From Cytophagales bacterium (GTDB lineage Bacteria > Bacteroidota > Bacteroidia > Cytophagales > Cyclobacteriaceae), in NCBI GenBank assembly GCA_033344775.1, contig JAWPMT010000005.1, positions 1,161,501-1,225,500 of the forward strand: 64,000 bases of DNA, in the 5' to 3' direction. This document shows positions 16,094 to 24,885 of the stretch, piece by piece. The stretch's first letter is position 1. Each line of letters starts with the position of its first letter. The position numbers and the translations under genes are program-made. Under the pieces are notes generated by a model, which made no database searches, had not been told where the DNA came from, and saw only the letters and a program-made list of their open reading frames with translations.

Positions 16094-16999
16094 ATGAAAA
16101 AAACAGCCTACAACATCATCGAAGGTCAGAATTTGACAGGAAAGATCTTCCTGATCACCGGTGGCTACACCGGACTGGGAGCTATCCATACCCGAGCTTT
16201 GCTCATTTCCAATGCCACCGTCATTATATCAGGTCGCAGTGCTCAAACACAAGCTGAATTTGCCAAAGATTTGCAAGAAGATCCTGAGATCAATTTTGAA
16301 GAACATCAATTAGATGCTTCCCATACGGTCGATTTGGGCGACTTGGCATCCGTCAAAGCATTCGCATCTTATATCAAAAGCACCTACCAGTCATTGGACA
16401 GCCTCATCCTCAATGCAGGGGTCATGTTTACTCCACCCGGAAAAACAAAAGATGGTTTTGAAACACAAATGGGCATCAATGTGATTGGTCACTTTTTGTT
16501 AGCTAAGATGTTGGTGGATATCACCAAACGTCAGGTTTGGCTTTCCTCTCAAGGACACATCAGATTCGGTGCTCCGGGTATAAATTATGAAGCCATCAAA
16601 CAAGTGGATGAGCAAACTTATGTCAGTCGAGCACGCTATCAGCAAGCGAAATTGGGTAACATCTTGTTGGCTAAGGAATTTGCTCAACGATATCCTCATA
16701 TGAAAGCGGTCTCCTTACATCCGGGAGGTGTCAAAACGAACCTGGGACGACACATGACTTTGGGGCAAAAATTGGGCATGGTCTTGAAGCACCCTTTAAT
16801 GATCCTCTCCATGGTTGAACCGGAAGTAGGTGCAGCCACTCAGACAATGCTCTCCATACTCCCTGATCATGAATTGGAAAATGGTGCCTATTATTCTGAT
16901 TGCAAAGTGATCGAAGAAGCCCCAAGCGGAAAGGACATGACCGATGCAAAGAAGCTCTTCGATTACTGTGAAGAAGCCACTAAGGCATTTCAGGTTTAA
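16094..16999 (+). CDS. Short-chain dehydrogenase/reductase
   Basis: The 301 residues show the classical SDR features: the cofactor loop TGGYTGLGA (about 18-26), LILNAGVM, and the catalytic YxxxK as YQQAKLGN, with a Ser in WLSSQGH upstream. The length and the VSLHPGGVKTNLG segment resemble the retinol-dehydrogenase/WW-domain-oxidoreductase-like branch. NAD(P)H-linked reduction of a carbonyl is expected; the substrate is unknown. It is the last gene of the AraC-SDR operon and is followed by a hairpin terminator. Confidence 0.88.
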   Translation: MKKTAYNIIEGQNLTGKIFLITGGYTGLGAIHTRALLISNATVIISGRSAQTQAEFAKDLQEDPEINFEEHQLDASHTVDLGDLASVKAFASYIKSTYQSLDSLILNAGVMFTPPGKTKDGFETQMGINVIGHFLLAKMLVDITKRQVWLSSQGHIRFGAPGINYEAIKQVDEQTYVSRARYQQAKLGNILLAKEFAQRYPHMKAVSLHPGGVKTNLGRHMTLGQKLGMVLKHPLMILSMVEPEVGAATQTMLSILPDHELENGAYYSDCKVIEEAPSGKDMTDAKKLFDYCEEATKAFQV

Positions 17000-17006
17000 A
17001 AAGAAA

Positions 17007-17045
17007 AGCCATCGTCTGAGAGGACTCAAACGATGGCTCTTTCGT
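17007..17045 (+). terminator. Hairpin terminator after the SDR gene
   Basis: Stem AGCCATCGT/ACGATGGCT with an inner TGAG/CTCA pair, followed by CTTTCGTT. It sits 8 nt beyond the stop at 16999, between this gene and the convergent hydrolase gene. Confidence 0.7.
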
Positions 17046-17101
17046 TGGACTTCTATGCCAGCTCAATACTCCATATTTGTCAGGTTGAGCTTGTCGAAAC
17101 C

Positions 17102-19027
17102 TTACTTCGACAAATACTTCACTACTTCCCCCATCGCAGCATTGACTGCAGCTTCTTCGAAGTACAGCTGCTGTTGGTTGAAGTCATTAAGCCACACGAT
17201 CTCCTTATCTCCTTTCAGGTGATCATAAAACTCTTTCGCTCCATGTGGTACTGCCCCACTTTCACTGTGGACAATGAACACTGGTTGCGTGATCTCTTTG
17301 CCAGCTGCAATTCCATCAAACGTTAACCAGGGCTCCCAGCTACTTACCGCAAATCGGTTGTCATATTTCGCTCCAGCGGCTTTTGCAGGATCGAGGTAAT
17401 AATCAAAGGCATTTTCAGGAACATACATCGCACTCAAAGGATCTAATTCGCTCGCACCGAGCACATATTCCATTTCTCCAGTGCTCTCATATTTTGCCTT
17501 GGCTGCTTTAGAAGAAGCCAACAAGCCTTCTGTTCCACCTGGTCGTAAGTCATAGATGGACTTAGCAATCGCTGGATTGTGCAACCACGGAGCCACTAAT
17601 ACCAATTGTTTGATCCTTTTGTCCTGAGCTGTCGCATGGGCCATGTATCCTGAACTTGCACAGACGCCCAATCCAGAAAGTTCGTCTTTGTTTACTGAAG
17701 GATGGCGGGTCAAGAAGTCTACCGCAGCCTTGATGTCGGCGATCTTCAGTTGGTAATCTTCCACCTGCCTTGGTTGACCTTCACTTTCACCGAAACCGGT
17801 GAAATCAAAGGTTAAGGTGATCAGGCCATCTCTGGCCAATAAGCTGGCATATTCGTCAGGCATTTGCTCTTTCACGCTGGTCCAGCTTCCTGTTACAATT
17901 GCAGCAGGATAAGTTTTACTTGCATCAAAATTTGGAGGTAAAAACAGGTGTCCTTTCAAATTCACACCCTGACTATTGAACACCACTGCTTCTAGTGTGA
18001 CACCTGATGTAGTAGAAGCCCCCGCCGCATGTACGGAATAACTTTCTGGCTTCAGGCCTGGCCATCCACTTAACAAGATATTAAGGTTGAACATCTCCAC
18101 GATCTCCGTGATTTTACCTTGTTTTACCATGTAGATATTGACATAGGCATTGTTGTAAGGCTTGCCTTCACCGGTAGTGACTTGTCCGTTAAATTTTACA
18201 ATCACTGTATTAGGATTGGAAGTCGGAAGGTAGATTCGATCATACGACTGCTCATAATCCATCACGCCTTTGTAAAGTGATTTCATGGCTTCAATTCCCA
18301 CAATCTCTTCAGGAAAATTGGCAGGAGCCAAAGGCATTTTCTGAACTACTTCGTCATCCAGGGTATTGACTAATGCTTCGAAATTGGTCGCTTCCAATGC
18401 CTGAAAGAATTTTTCAACGGTAGCTGTCGCATCCGACGCGGAAGCCAAAGGATTCGCAGCGCCATTCTCCATTACCGCTAAAGCTGCCTGAGGTAATTCG
18501 GAATTCCCCACCTGATCGTACAAACTCAAATCAATTCGCGCCAGACGCCATTTACCATCCTGCTTGATAAATTCCGTATCATACCCTACAAAAACAGTCC
18601 AGTGATTCTCGCCTGATCCTGCTTCCAGATAGTGTGCAGCGATCGCATCGAAAGTAGCCGATGCCCGATCACCAGCGACCCAAATGGCCTGGTTATGAAC
18701 CTGATGTACCGTACGATCAAATCCGGGTAAGAAGGCTTTCCAACCACTGACGATCTCTTCAGGAGACTGAAATCCTACAGTCCCTCCCAGCGCCGAATAA
18801 TCTACATAGACGGAATTCGCCATTGTACTTTCCGCGATTCCCCATTTACGATCATCAGCCGCCTTAAAAAGCTCATCGATCAGGTCTTTGATTGCCTGTT
18901 GATCCTCTGAAAGGATCGTTGTTTGTGCTAAAGTTTGCGTATCCATTGCTTTTTGGTTTATCAATTTTGTTGACGCGAGTGCCAAGCCGATGAAGACCAA
19001 CACTCCGATTTTTCTAATGATATTCAT
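17102..19027 (-). CDS. Secreted double-SnoaL / alpha-beta hydrolase fusion
   Basis: The start is taken at the ATG at 19027, which opens a signal peptide (MNIIRKIGVLVFIGLALAS); the frame is open 32 codons further but that adds an unlikely leader. Two SnoaL/NTF2-like domains follow (about 28-150 and 165-285), then an alpha/beta hydrolase of the dienelactone-hydrolase type (about 300-640). Its nucleophile elbow reads GVCASSGYM, with the middle Ser the likely nucleophile. D in FIVHSESGAVP-type strands is unclear, and the C-terminal position where a catalytic His is expected reads DFNQQQLYFE with no His. Activity is therefore uncertain. The AraC gene at 19283-20197 is just upstream. Confidence 0.75.
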   Translation of the reverse strand: MNIIRKIGVLVFIGLALASTKLINQKAMDTQTLAQTTILSEDQQAIKDLIDELFKAADDRKWGIAESTMANSVYVDYSALGGTVGFQSPEEIVSGWKAFLPGFDRTVHQVHNQAIWVAGDRASATFDAIAAHYLEAGSGENHWTVFVGYDTEFIKQDGKWRLARIDLSLYDQVGNSELPQAALAVMENGAANPLASASDATATVEKFFQALEATNFEALVNTLDDEVVQKMPLAPANFPEEIVGIEAMKSLYKGVMDYEQSYDRIYLPTSNPNTVIVKFNGQVTTGEGKPYNNAYVNIYMVKQGKITEIVEMFNLNILLSGWPGLKPESYSVHAAGASTTSGVTLEAVVFNSQGVNLKGHLFLPPNFDASKTYPAAIVTGSWTSVKEQMPDEYASLLARDGLITLTFDFTGFGESEGQPRQVEDYQLKIADIKAAVDFLTRHPSVNKDELSGLGVCASSGYMAHATAQDKRIKQLVLVAPWLHNPAIAKSIYDLRPGGTEGLLASSKAAKAKYESTGEMEYVLGASELDPLSAMYVPENAFDYYLDPAKAAGAKYDNRFAVSSWEPWLTFDGIAAGKEITQPVFIVHSESGAVPHGAKEFYDHLKGDKEIVWLNDFNQQQLYFEEAAVNAAMGEVVKYLSK

Positions 19028-19203
19028 GACTTGCACTCGTTTAGTTTTTATTTTCAAAGCAAGTTTACGGGTGGGCAGATCGGAAGTCGCTACGCAATTC
19101 AATGGAAGAAATACGCAATTCAAAGGAGTGATCTAAAAAGGCTGTTCGAAGAATAAAAATCAGCCAAAATAGGATGGATACAGCATCGTTAACCCACTTT
19201 TGA

Positions 19204-19259
19204 TGTTATCACCAAAAGGTAGCCATGAGTGCGAACACTTAACAGGTGATAACACCTGC
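19204..19259. promoter_or_regulatory. Nested inverted repeats upstream of the hydrolase gene
   Basis: TGTTATCACC (19204-19213) and GGTGATAACA (19245-19254) are perfect 10-bp inverted arms. The right arm is itself part of CAGGTGATAACACCTG (19244-19259), a second palindrome. The site lies between the AraC gene stop and the hydrolase start, about 180 bp upstream of the latter, so it may be an AraC-related operator or a terminator of the AraC gene. Confidence 0.5.
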
Positions 19260-19282
19260 AAGGGCATCCATAAATATGTGCC

Positions 19283-20197
19283 CTAAGCACTCCCCCGGAA
19301 AGCGACGGGAGTCATCCCGGTTTGCTTCTTGAAGAAATTCGTGAAATGATTCGGATAGGGATAATGCAATTCATGCGCGATCTCTTTCACTGACTTACCG
19401 GTATGTTTCAGCGTAGACTTGGCTTGATTAAGGACATGCTTTTGAATGTGCTCGGAAGCGGAATGCGTCGTAATTCGCTTTACAACGGCATTCAGATGAT
19501 TCGGATGGATCGCTAATTGATCTGCATAAAACTGCACTTGATGTGGAGAGGTGGTCTTGTGCTCAAAACCCGGCTGGAAACTGGTTTCGATCAATGATTT
19601 AAATCGACTGACCAAATTGAGGTCATTATTCCTCTCCTTGTAAGTCAACTGCTCCTTATTGACAATTCGATTGAAGGTCCGGGACGTTTTCACCAACAAG
19701 ATCTCCAGATAATGCTGAATCACTGATCTATTATTAGGCAGGCATTCGCGGAATTCTGAAAAGATCTCCTGAAAGGTGCTTTCGAATAGCCTGGCTTCAT
19801 TCCCTTCGATAGACATGGGTATGGTGTTATCCACGAGTAAAAAAGGATACGCTTCTACCAGTCGGCGCGAACGGTCCATCAAAAACTCCTCTGAAAAGAT
19901 CACGTAGTAGCCTTTCCAATCTGGCGCAATGTCCCAATGCGTGATCTGGTACGGGGAATTAAAAAAGATTGTTGCCCCTCTTTCTGGCGTTTGATAATTA
20001 CCCGTTGAGGCCGCTCCTGCACCTTCCAGCTTCAGGGCTACGGCATAGAATTCATGCTTAAATGGAGGCATCTGATGCCGGACCGACTTCATGTTGTCTT
20101 CAAAACTTCTTATATCAAAATCGCTCCATTTCGGTTCTGATATACCTATACCTTCGCAATAAGTCGCTAACGTTGGAAAGTGGAGCGTTTCGTTCAT
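19283..20197 (-). CDS. AraC-family transcriptional regulator
   Basis: ATG at 20197 (MNETLHF) is chosen over one three codons upstream. The protein has an AraC_binding-type cupin half (EFYAVALKLEGAG, GATIFFNSPYQIT) and a C-terminal HTH pair with IAHELHYPYPNHFTNFFKKQTGMTPVAFR, the AraC signature. The same-strand hydrolase downstream is the likely target; a divergent membrane protein starts at 20313. The ligand is unknown. Confidence 0.9.
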   Translation of the reverse strand: MNETLHFPTLATYCEGIGISEPKWSDFDIRSFEDNMKSVRHQMPPFKHEFYAVALKLEGAGAASTGNYQTPERGATIFFNSPYQITHWDIAPDWKGYYVIFSEEFLMDRSRRLVEAYPFLLVDNTIPMSIEGNEARLFESTFQEIFSEFRECLPNNRSVIQHYLEILLVKTSRTFNRIVNKEQLTYKERNNDLNLVSRFKSLIETSFQPGFEHKTTSPHQVQFYADQLAIHPNHLNAVVKRITTHSASEHIQKHVLNQAKSTLKHTGKSVKEIAHELHYPYPNHFTNFFKKQTGMTPVAFRGSA

Positions 20198-20312
20198 AAG
20201 GATCAATCAACTTTCTTAAAGTTAAGAAAGGCCTGGGACGATTGGACCACACATTTGCCTCGAATCCGGTAAAACCCTAGCTTAGGTCCGTAATTCGTAA
20301 AATAAGAGACAA

Positions 20313-20828
20313 ATGACTAAGCGAGATTTTTTCAGGTTACTGATCAAGGTCTTTGGTCTGTACTGGTTGGTTTCAACTGTATTTCAAGTGGTACCCAGCA
20401 ATTTGGGGTATATCATTGAAAGTGCTGAAGTATCAAGTGTTGTATGGGTACTATTTTCCGCGGCTGTTGTCTTCATCGTGTTTTACTGGCTGATCATGCG
20501 CGCCGATTTCGTGATCGACCTCATGAATCTGGACCAGGGTTTTGACAATGACAAAATGGATACAGTCAACTTTAACCCTAAAAGCATCGCCCGTCTTGCC
20601 ATGATCATCATCGGCGGGATCATGATCGTTGATAATATCCCTACTTTTCTGATGCACATCTTATTCGCACTGGAAGAAGACATTACCGGATACACCTTAA
20701 GACCTGAAGGTAACTTTTATTGGGCTGTCAGCGGCATCAATGTGGTTGTGGGATTTCTGCTGATCAGAAATTCAAGTTGGATTGAAAAACTGCTCGTAAA
20801 AACCCGTGAAGGAAAAAGCGATTCATGA
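20313..20828 (+). CDS. Predicted four-helix membrane protein, function unknown
   Basis: The 171-residue product has four hydrophobic segments (about 8-28, 43-62, 90-118, 135-155), for example VVWVLFSAAVVFIVFYWLIM. I recognise no family motif. It ends 20 nt before the GNAT fusion start at 20848, so the two are likely cotranscribed. Confidence 0.7.
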   Translation: MTKRDFFRLLIKVFGLYWLVSTVFQVVPSNLGYIIESAEVSSVVWVLFSAAVVFIVFYWLIMRADFVIDLMNLDQGFDNDKMDTVNFNPKSIARLAMIIIGGIMIVDNIPTFLMHILFALEEDITGYTLRPEGNFYWAVSGINVVVGFLLIRNSSWIEKLLVKTREGKSDS

Positions 20829-20847
20829 AAGCTCGTCTTTTAATAAC

Positions 20848-21672
20848 ATGAAAATCTCAGAAGCTACTTACAGTATTGCCCATAGCCTTACCGAATTGAC
20901 GATCCGATCCAAAGCGCATTGGGGATATTCACCCGAACAAATGGAAGCTTGGCGAGCCGACTTAACCATTTCTGAAGATTACGTTGCTCAAAACCATGTC
21001 TTTGCACTTAAAGATCAACAGCAAATACTTGGTTATTATTCATTTTTTGAGGAATCAAGCGCGGTTGTCAAATTGGACAATCTGTTTATCGATCCGGATT
21101 TTATGGGTCAGGGCTTCGGCGGAAAACTGATGGATGATTTTATTCAAAAAGTTGAAATAATGGGTTTCGAAAAAGTCACCCTTGACGCTGATCCTAACGC
21201 TCGTACGTTCTACTTGAAATATGGCTTTCGAATTGCTGGAAGACTGGAAACTTCCATACCAGGAAGATACTTACCAGTCATGCGGTTGGATCTGAAATCC
21301 GCACAAAAAACGGACTGGAAGATTAAGAATATGCCTAAGGAAACGTCTGTTTTTAAGCTTCAAAGGTCTTTTTCCAATAAAGAGCTTATCCGTCTAAAAA
21401 GAGGATTGGTCCCTCACCATATGGAAGATAAATGGCTCATCTATTTTGAAAACAACAAACTCTATTTTCATCGGAGCTGGAGTGGCACTTGCATTTATAT
21501 AGTTTCCATAACACAAATTGCTGATGGAGCTGAGATCTCCCATGTCCTTGTGAACAGAAATGATGATCAATATCGTTTTGAAAGTAGGGAATCAGAACAA
21601 CAAAGATTGACTTTCATCATTGATCGCATACTACTTGGCAAACAAGTAACTCACCCTTCAGATCAATCATAA
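20848..21672 (+). CDS. GNAT acetyltransferase fused to an uncharacterised C-terminal domain
   Basis: The start at ATG 20848 (MKISEATYS) avoids overlap with the previous gene; an in-frame codon at 20806 would add 14 residues. Residues 1-155 are a GNAT fold with the acetyl-CoA loop QGFGGKLMDD and the terminal ARTFYLKYGFRIAGRLE. Residues about 180-274 form a second conserved-looking module containing HHMEDKWLIYFENNKLYFHRSW, which also occurs as a stand-alone domain in other bacteria as far as I recall; I cannot name its function. The substrate is unknown. Confidence 0.78.
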   Translation: MKISEATYSIAHSLTELTIRSKAHWGYSPEQMEAWRADLTISEDYVAQNHVFALKDQQQILGYYSFFEESSAVVKLDNLFIDPDFMGQGFGGKLMDDFIQKVEIMGFEKVTLDADPNARTFYLKYGFRIAGRLETSIPGRYLPVMRLDLKSAQKTDWKIKNMPKETSVFKLQRSFSNKELIRLKRGLVPHHMEDKWLIYFENNKLYFHRSWSGTCIYIVSITQIADGAEISHVLVNRNDDQYRFESRESEQQRLTFIIDRILLGKQVTHPSDQS

Positions 21673-21744
21673 AAAGCTGCAGTTAGCATGGAAAGAAAAG
21701 GAGAAATGCACCCATTTGATTTCACTTTCCGTTGAATCATATAC

Positions 21745-22371
21745 ATGAAAAAAGTAACTCCCTACAAAACAACAAAAGGAGCCATTGCCTCATTGGACAA
21801 TGGTGGTCGGTTTTACAACTTAGCTTCCCGTGCCAATGATGGGGAAATTACGCACGCAGAGTTAGCAAAAGCCGCAGGTGTTGTTTCGGATACCCAAAAG
21901 ATCATTACCTATCTGGAATTATCATTAGATCAGCTTGAGTCTCCAGCTAAGCAAGAAGTAATGTCGCACCTCTCTAATGATTTAAGACATAAATACAACA
22001 AACACCTGCCACAGCGATTTCTACCCTCAGAAGCGGCTGAACATGCTCAAGTCGCTACTCCTTCGATTATCACTGGAATCCCAAGACTGGTCGAATCGAA
22101 ATCAGAATTTACCGGATTTATCATGATCCCCATTAGCACAGGAAGCGTCACGACCTTCGTGATGGTCCCTATCATTGACCAATATGACGTTTACGAACTG
22201 AGGGATCAGTCAACAGATGAAACGTTCTTTGTGGCGCACGCAAGAAGCAGAAAGAAATTACCTGAACAAATGGTAAGCTGCGGTGGGGTGATCAAGGAGT
22301 TAAAAGCGGATAAAAAGGAGAAAGTAGCTTCCAGGAAGTATTTGGAGATTTCGCATTACGCAATACACTAA
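21745..22371 (+). CDS. Conserved hypothetical protein, 208 aa
   Basis: Cytosolic by appearance: no signal or membrane helices, beginning MKKVTPYKTTKGAIASLDNG. The first half is helical (ELAKAAGVVSDTQKIITYLELSLDQL); the second half is more beta-like (FTGFIMIPISTGSVTTFVMVPIIDQYDVYEL) and could bind a small ligand. I recognise no family. It ends convergently with the broken toxin gene at 22417. Confidence 0.65.
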   Translation: MKKVTPYKTTKGAIASLDNGGRFYNLASRANDGEITHAELAKAAGVVSDTQKIITYLELSLDQLESPAKQEVMSHLSNDLRHKYNKHLPQRFLPSEAAEHAQVATPSIITGIPRLVESKSEFTGFIMIPISTGSVTTFVMVPIIDQYDVYELRDQSTDETFFVAHARSRKKLPEQMVSCGGVIKELKADKKEKVASRKYLEISHYAIH

Positions 22372-22416
22372 ATGCTAGAATCCATGTATTGATTATCGTC
22401 TTAAAGACTTACATAC

Positions 22417-22709
22417 TCAAAATTTCAAATTGTCAGGATCTTGCCTGGTATCCCAAAAAGTCAAGAGTTCTATCTCTGAATCCAAAATCCTATAATATAA
22501 ACTCACATTATTGGAAATTACGGCCCGATAGACCTCTATCTTGCTTGAATAAATGTACAGTTTTGGTCGGTTCGTTACGAAATCAAGGACTTCTTCCGTG
22601 CGAAATATAAATGCCTCTATCTCCTTAGAGGACAATGTTGTTCCAGATATACAATCACATTCGCGAAGGACAGTTCAGCCTCCGGTAACCACTTAATAGA
22701 ATATGTCAC
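22417..22709 (-). pseudogene. RelE/ParE-family toxin, frameshifted
   Basis: From a GTG at 22709 the minus strand reads VTYSIKWLPEAELSFANVI followed by VYLEQH, a normal RelE/ParE N-terminus. At about 22634 the frame must shift by one base to continue as SSKEIEAFIFRTEEVLDFV and end VSLYYRILDSEIELLTFWD plus TRQDPDNLKF, the usual C-terminus of this toxin family in Bacteroidetes. One missing base (probably in a Trp codon) explains the break. The GTG overlaps the antitoxin stop (GTGA), the normal arrangement of such pairs. Without the shift only 26 residues are made. A sequencing error is possible. Confidence 0.78.
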
Positions 22710-22939
22710 TTCAGATACTTCAATCTGATTTCTTCCATAACCTTCTCATGTGACCTACCTTCACCCTTCTCAGACTGATCGATTGCACGGTTGATTGAAG
22801 CTTGTATATCAGGAGAAGTAGTATCCCACCAATCTTGCTCTATATCAGTATCAATCATTCCTTTGACTAAGGTCAAAAATCGATCATCAGCTTGATCCAC
22901 ATAGTCATGAATTCTCTGTCTGATTCCTACTTTATCCAT
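22706..22939 (-). CDS. Type II antitoxin (RelE/ParE partner)
   Basis: Starting at ATG 22939 (MDKVGIRQRI; another ATG lies two codons earlier) the protein has 77 residues: a helical N-terminus (RIHDYVDQADDRFLTLVKGM), WWDTTSPDIQASINRAI, and the C-terminal tail SHEKVMEEIRLKYLK. This is the standard pattern of the small addiction-module antitoxins paired with RelE/ParE toxins. Its stop overlaps the toxin start by 4 bp. It is downstream of the helicase gene by about 50 nt. The partner toxin is frameshifted. Confidence 0.82.
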   Translation of the reverse strand: MDKVGIRQRIHDYVDQADDRFLTLVKGMIDTDIEQDWWDTTSPDIQASINRAIDQSEKGEGRSHEKVMEEIRLKYLK

Positions 22940-22988
22940 TTGCATCCTCTTTCCAAAGATTAAATTAACAATTTCTAAGCGTATTTGA

Positions 22989-24881
22989 TCAATACAAATA
23001 CTCAAAAGCGCTTTCGTAACTCCCTTTTTCCTGGCAGAAAGCGATTAGTTCGTCATAGAATTTATGATTGGACAGGGTGGCGGAATCGCCGACAATGATC
23101 AATCGGAATCGGGCGCGGGTCATGGCTACATTGGTACGTCTGATCTCCGAAAGGAAACCAACTACCCCGTTTGGGTTGCTACGCACCAAGTCGATGAGCA
23201 TGATATCCCGTTCTTGACCCTGAAATCCATCCACGGACTGGATGGTGATTTGCTTTTGTAATTCCTCGTACCAGGAGTAGTGAACGATTCCTTGTCTTAG
23301 CACTTCCAAATGAGCTCGGTATGGAGCAATGAGCCCAATGGACATGTTTGCAGCATCAGGATATTTTTCCAACAGCAAATCCACCAACTTCAAGGAGAAT
23401 AGTCCCTGTTCTTTATTGAATGTACTTAGTGTTTCGGGATTGATCTCTTCATCAAACCCACATCCTGCAGTATCGATGAAGGTCAAGGTTTTTTCAAACA
23501 CCTGTCGTCGATTGAATACATTTTCACCGGTCTCCATTTCGCCATTGTAAAACTTTTGATTGGAAAACTCCAGGATCTGCGGCTGCATTCGGTATTGGAC
23601 TTTCAACATCGAGGTGGAACCATATGCTTTGATGCAGCGTCCAAAAATCGTTGTTTCCAGTCCTTCTTTAGCTGCCTCATTCGATTTCACTGTTGGCGCC
23701 AGTTGCTGGTGGTCACCGGCCATGATCACACGATGGGCTTTGAGAATTGGGACCCAGTTAGCGGGCTCCAACGCTTGGGAGCATTCATCAACAAATAGGG
23801 TAGAAAAACTACGATTTCTCAGATAATCTGAATTGGCGCCGATCAACGTGCAGGCCACTACTTGTGCTTCCTGCAACAACTGATAGATCATATGATCTTC
23901 CAGATGCATGGCGTCTTCTTTCAGCTTTTTGGCCTCGTCAAGTAGCATCTGGCGCTGGGCACGTTCTTCTCTACCGAACTTCCGTTTGTATTTAAAACCG
24001 AGCTTCTTGAATTCCTCTGATTTCTTGCGTAAGTCTTTCAGCATTTTGGCATCAGCATGCTGCGAAAGCTGTACATCCAGAGTATGACTCAATACCTCCT
24101 CATCTACACGACCGGGGTGTCCTAACCGAAGTACGCTAATTTCTTGCTGATGCAATCGCTCGACCAGCAGGTCTACTGCTGCATTACTTGGCGCACAAAC
24201 CAATACCTGATTTTCTGTTTGAAGTACTGCGCTGATGGCCTCTACCAACGTCGTGGTTTTTCCGGTCCCTGGAGGTCCGTGGATCGTTGCAAATTCGTTG
24301 GTCCCAATCACTCGACTCACGGCTTCATTCTGTGAATCATTCAATCCGACTCCCTGATGTGGATTTACTTCACGGTATGTAGGCTCTTTTTGACCTAGTA
24401 AAAAAGGAATAAGCTCGAGTGTTCGGCCTTTCTCCAATTTCTTTAATCGACGGAGTGTCTTAGCCATCTCATCATACGTGGATTCATCGAAGAGCAAGTC
24501 CACCCCAAGTTTACCATCATCCAGCCAGTCGGGTGGATCGTCTCGGTTAAGGACGATGGTCATATTATTTTCTCCCAACCGGCTTACCACACCATTCGCA
24601 GATCGGGTCACTTTCTCTTCAGCCAGAAACAAGCTCACAGAAGCTCCTACCTGAAAAAGGTGCCTCCTCCCGACTTCCTGGGTACGTTCTACCGATACTA
24701 TCCAGCGCTCACCAGTCCCCAATCGGGACTGATTGACCGTGACCGGATACCATGTAGCTCCATCTTTTCTCCTGTCCGTGATGGACCGATTCCGTATTTT
24801 TTGTTCGTATTGCTCCCGGTCAGCGATCCGCTCCTTTTTTAGTAGATCGTTGAGGTGAGCAAAATGCTCCGTAAAGTCCAT
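22989..24881 (-). CDS. Superfamily 1B DNA/RNA helicase (IGHMBP2/Upf1-like)
   Basis: The 630-residue protein has an N-terminal OB-like region and then helicase motifs in order: Walker A HGPPGTGKTTT (K208), Ia CAPSNAAVDLL, Walker B DECSQALEP, III GDHQQLAPTV, IV VQYRMQPQI, V TIQSVDGFQGQE, and VI RRTNVAMTRAR. The DECSQ box and the SVDGFQGQE motif place it in the Upf1/SMUBP-2-like SF1B group, which moves 5' to 3'. Its start is 4 bp from the TerB-like gene's stop, so the two form an operon. The specific nucleic-acid role is unknown. Confidence 0.92.
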   Translation of the reverse strand: MDFTEHFAHLNDLLKKERIADREQYEQKIRNRSITDRRKDGATWYPVTVNQSRLGTGERWIVSVERTQEVGRRHLFQVGASVSLFLAEEKVTRSANGVVSRLGENNMTIVLNRDDPPDWLDDGKLGVDLLFDESTYDEMAKTLRRLKKLEKGRTLELIPFLLGQKEPTYREVNPHQGVGLNDSQNEAVSRVIGTNEFATIHGPPGTGKTTTLVEAISAVLQTENQVLVCAPSNAAVDLLVERLHQQEISVLRLGHPGRVDEEVLSHTLDVQLSQHADAKMLKDLRKKSEEFKKLGFKYKRKFGREERAQRQMLLDEAKKLKEDAMHLEDHMIYQLLQEAQVVACTLIGANSDYLRNRSFSTLFVDECSQALEPANWVPILKAHRVIMAGDHQQLAPTVKSNEAAKEGLETTIFGRCIKAYGSTSMLKVQYRMQPQILEFSNQKFYNGEMETGENVFNRRQVFEKTLTFIDTAGCGFDEEINPETLSTFNKEQGLFSLKLVDLLLEKYPDAANMSIGLIAPYRAHLEVLRQGIVHYSWYEELQKQITIQSVDGFQGQERDIMLIDLVRSNPNGVVGFLSEIRRTNVAMTRARFRLIIVGDSATLSNHKFYDELIAFCQEKGSYESAFEYLY

Positions 24882-24885
24882 CCAG

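Noticed and set aside
17081-17110. GAGCTTGTCGAA and, at 51049, GCTTCGACAGGCTCAGC as a mobile repeat
   Set aside because: This is a very common short intergenic motif in many bacteria; the copies here are parts of ordinary gene ends and hairpins.
22389-22635. An open frame on the plus strand over the toxin region
   Set aside because: It is the reverse-strand shadow of the RelE/ParE toxin, whose conserved C-terminus is unmistakable on the minus strand.
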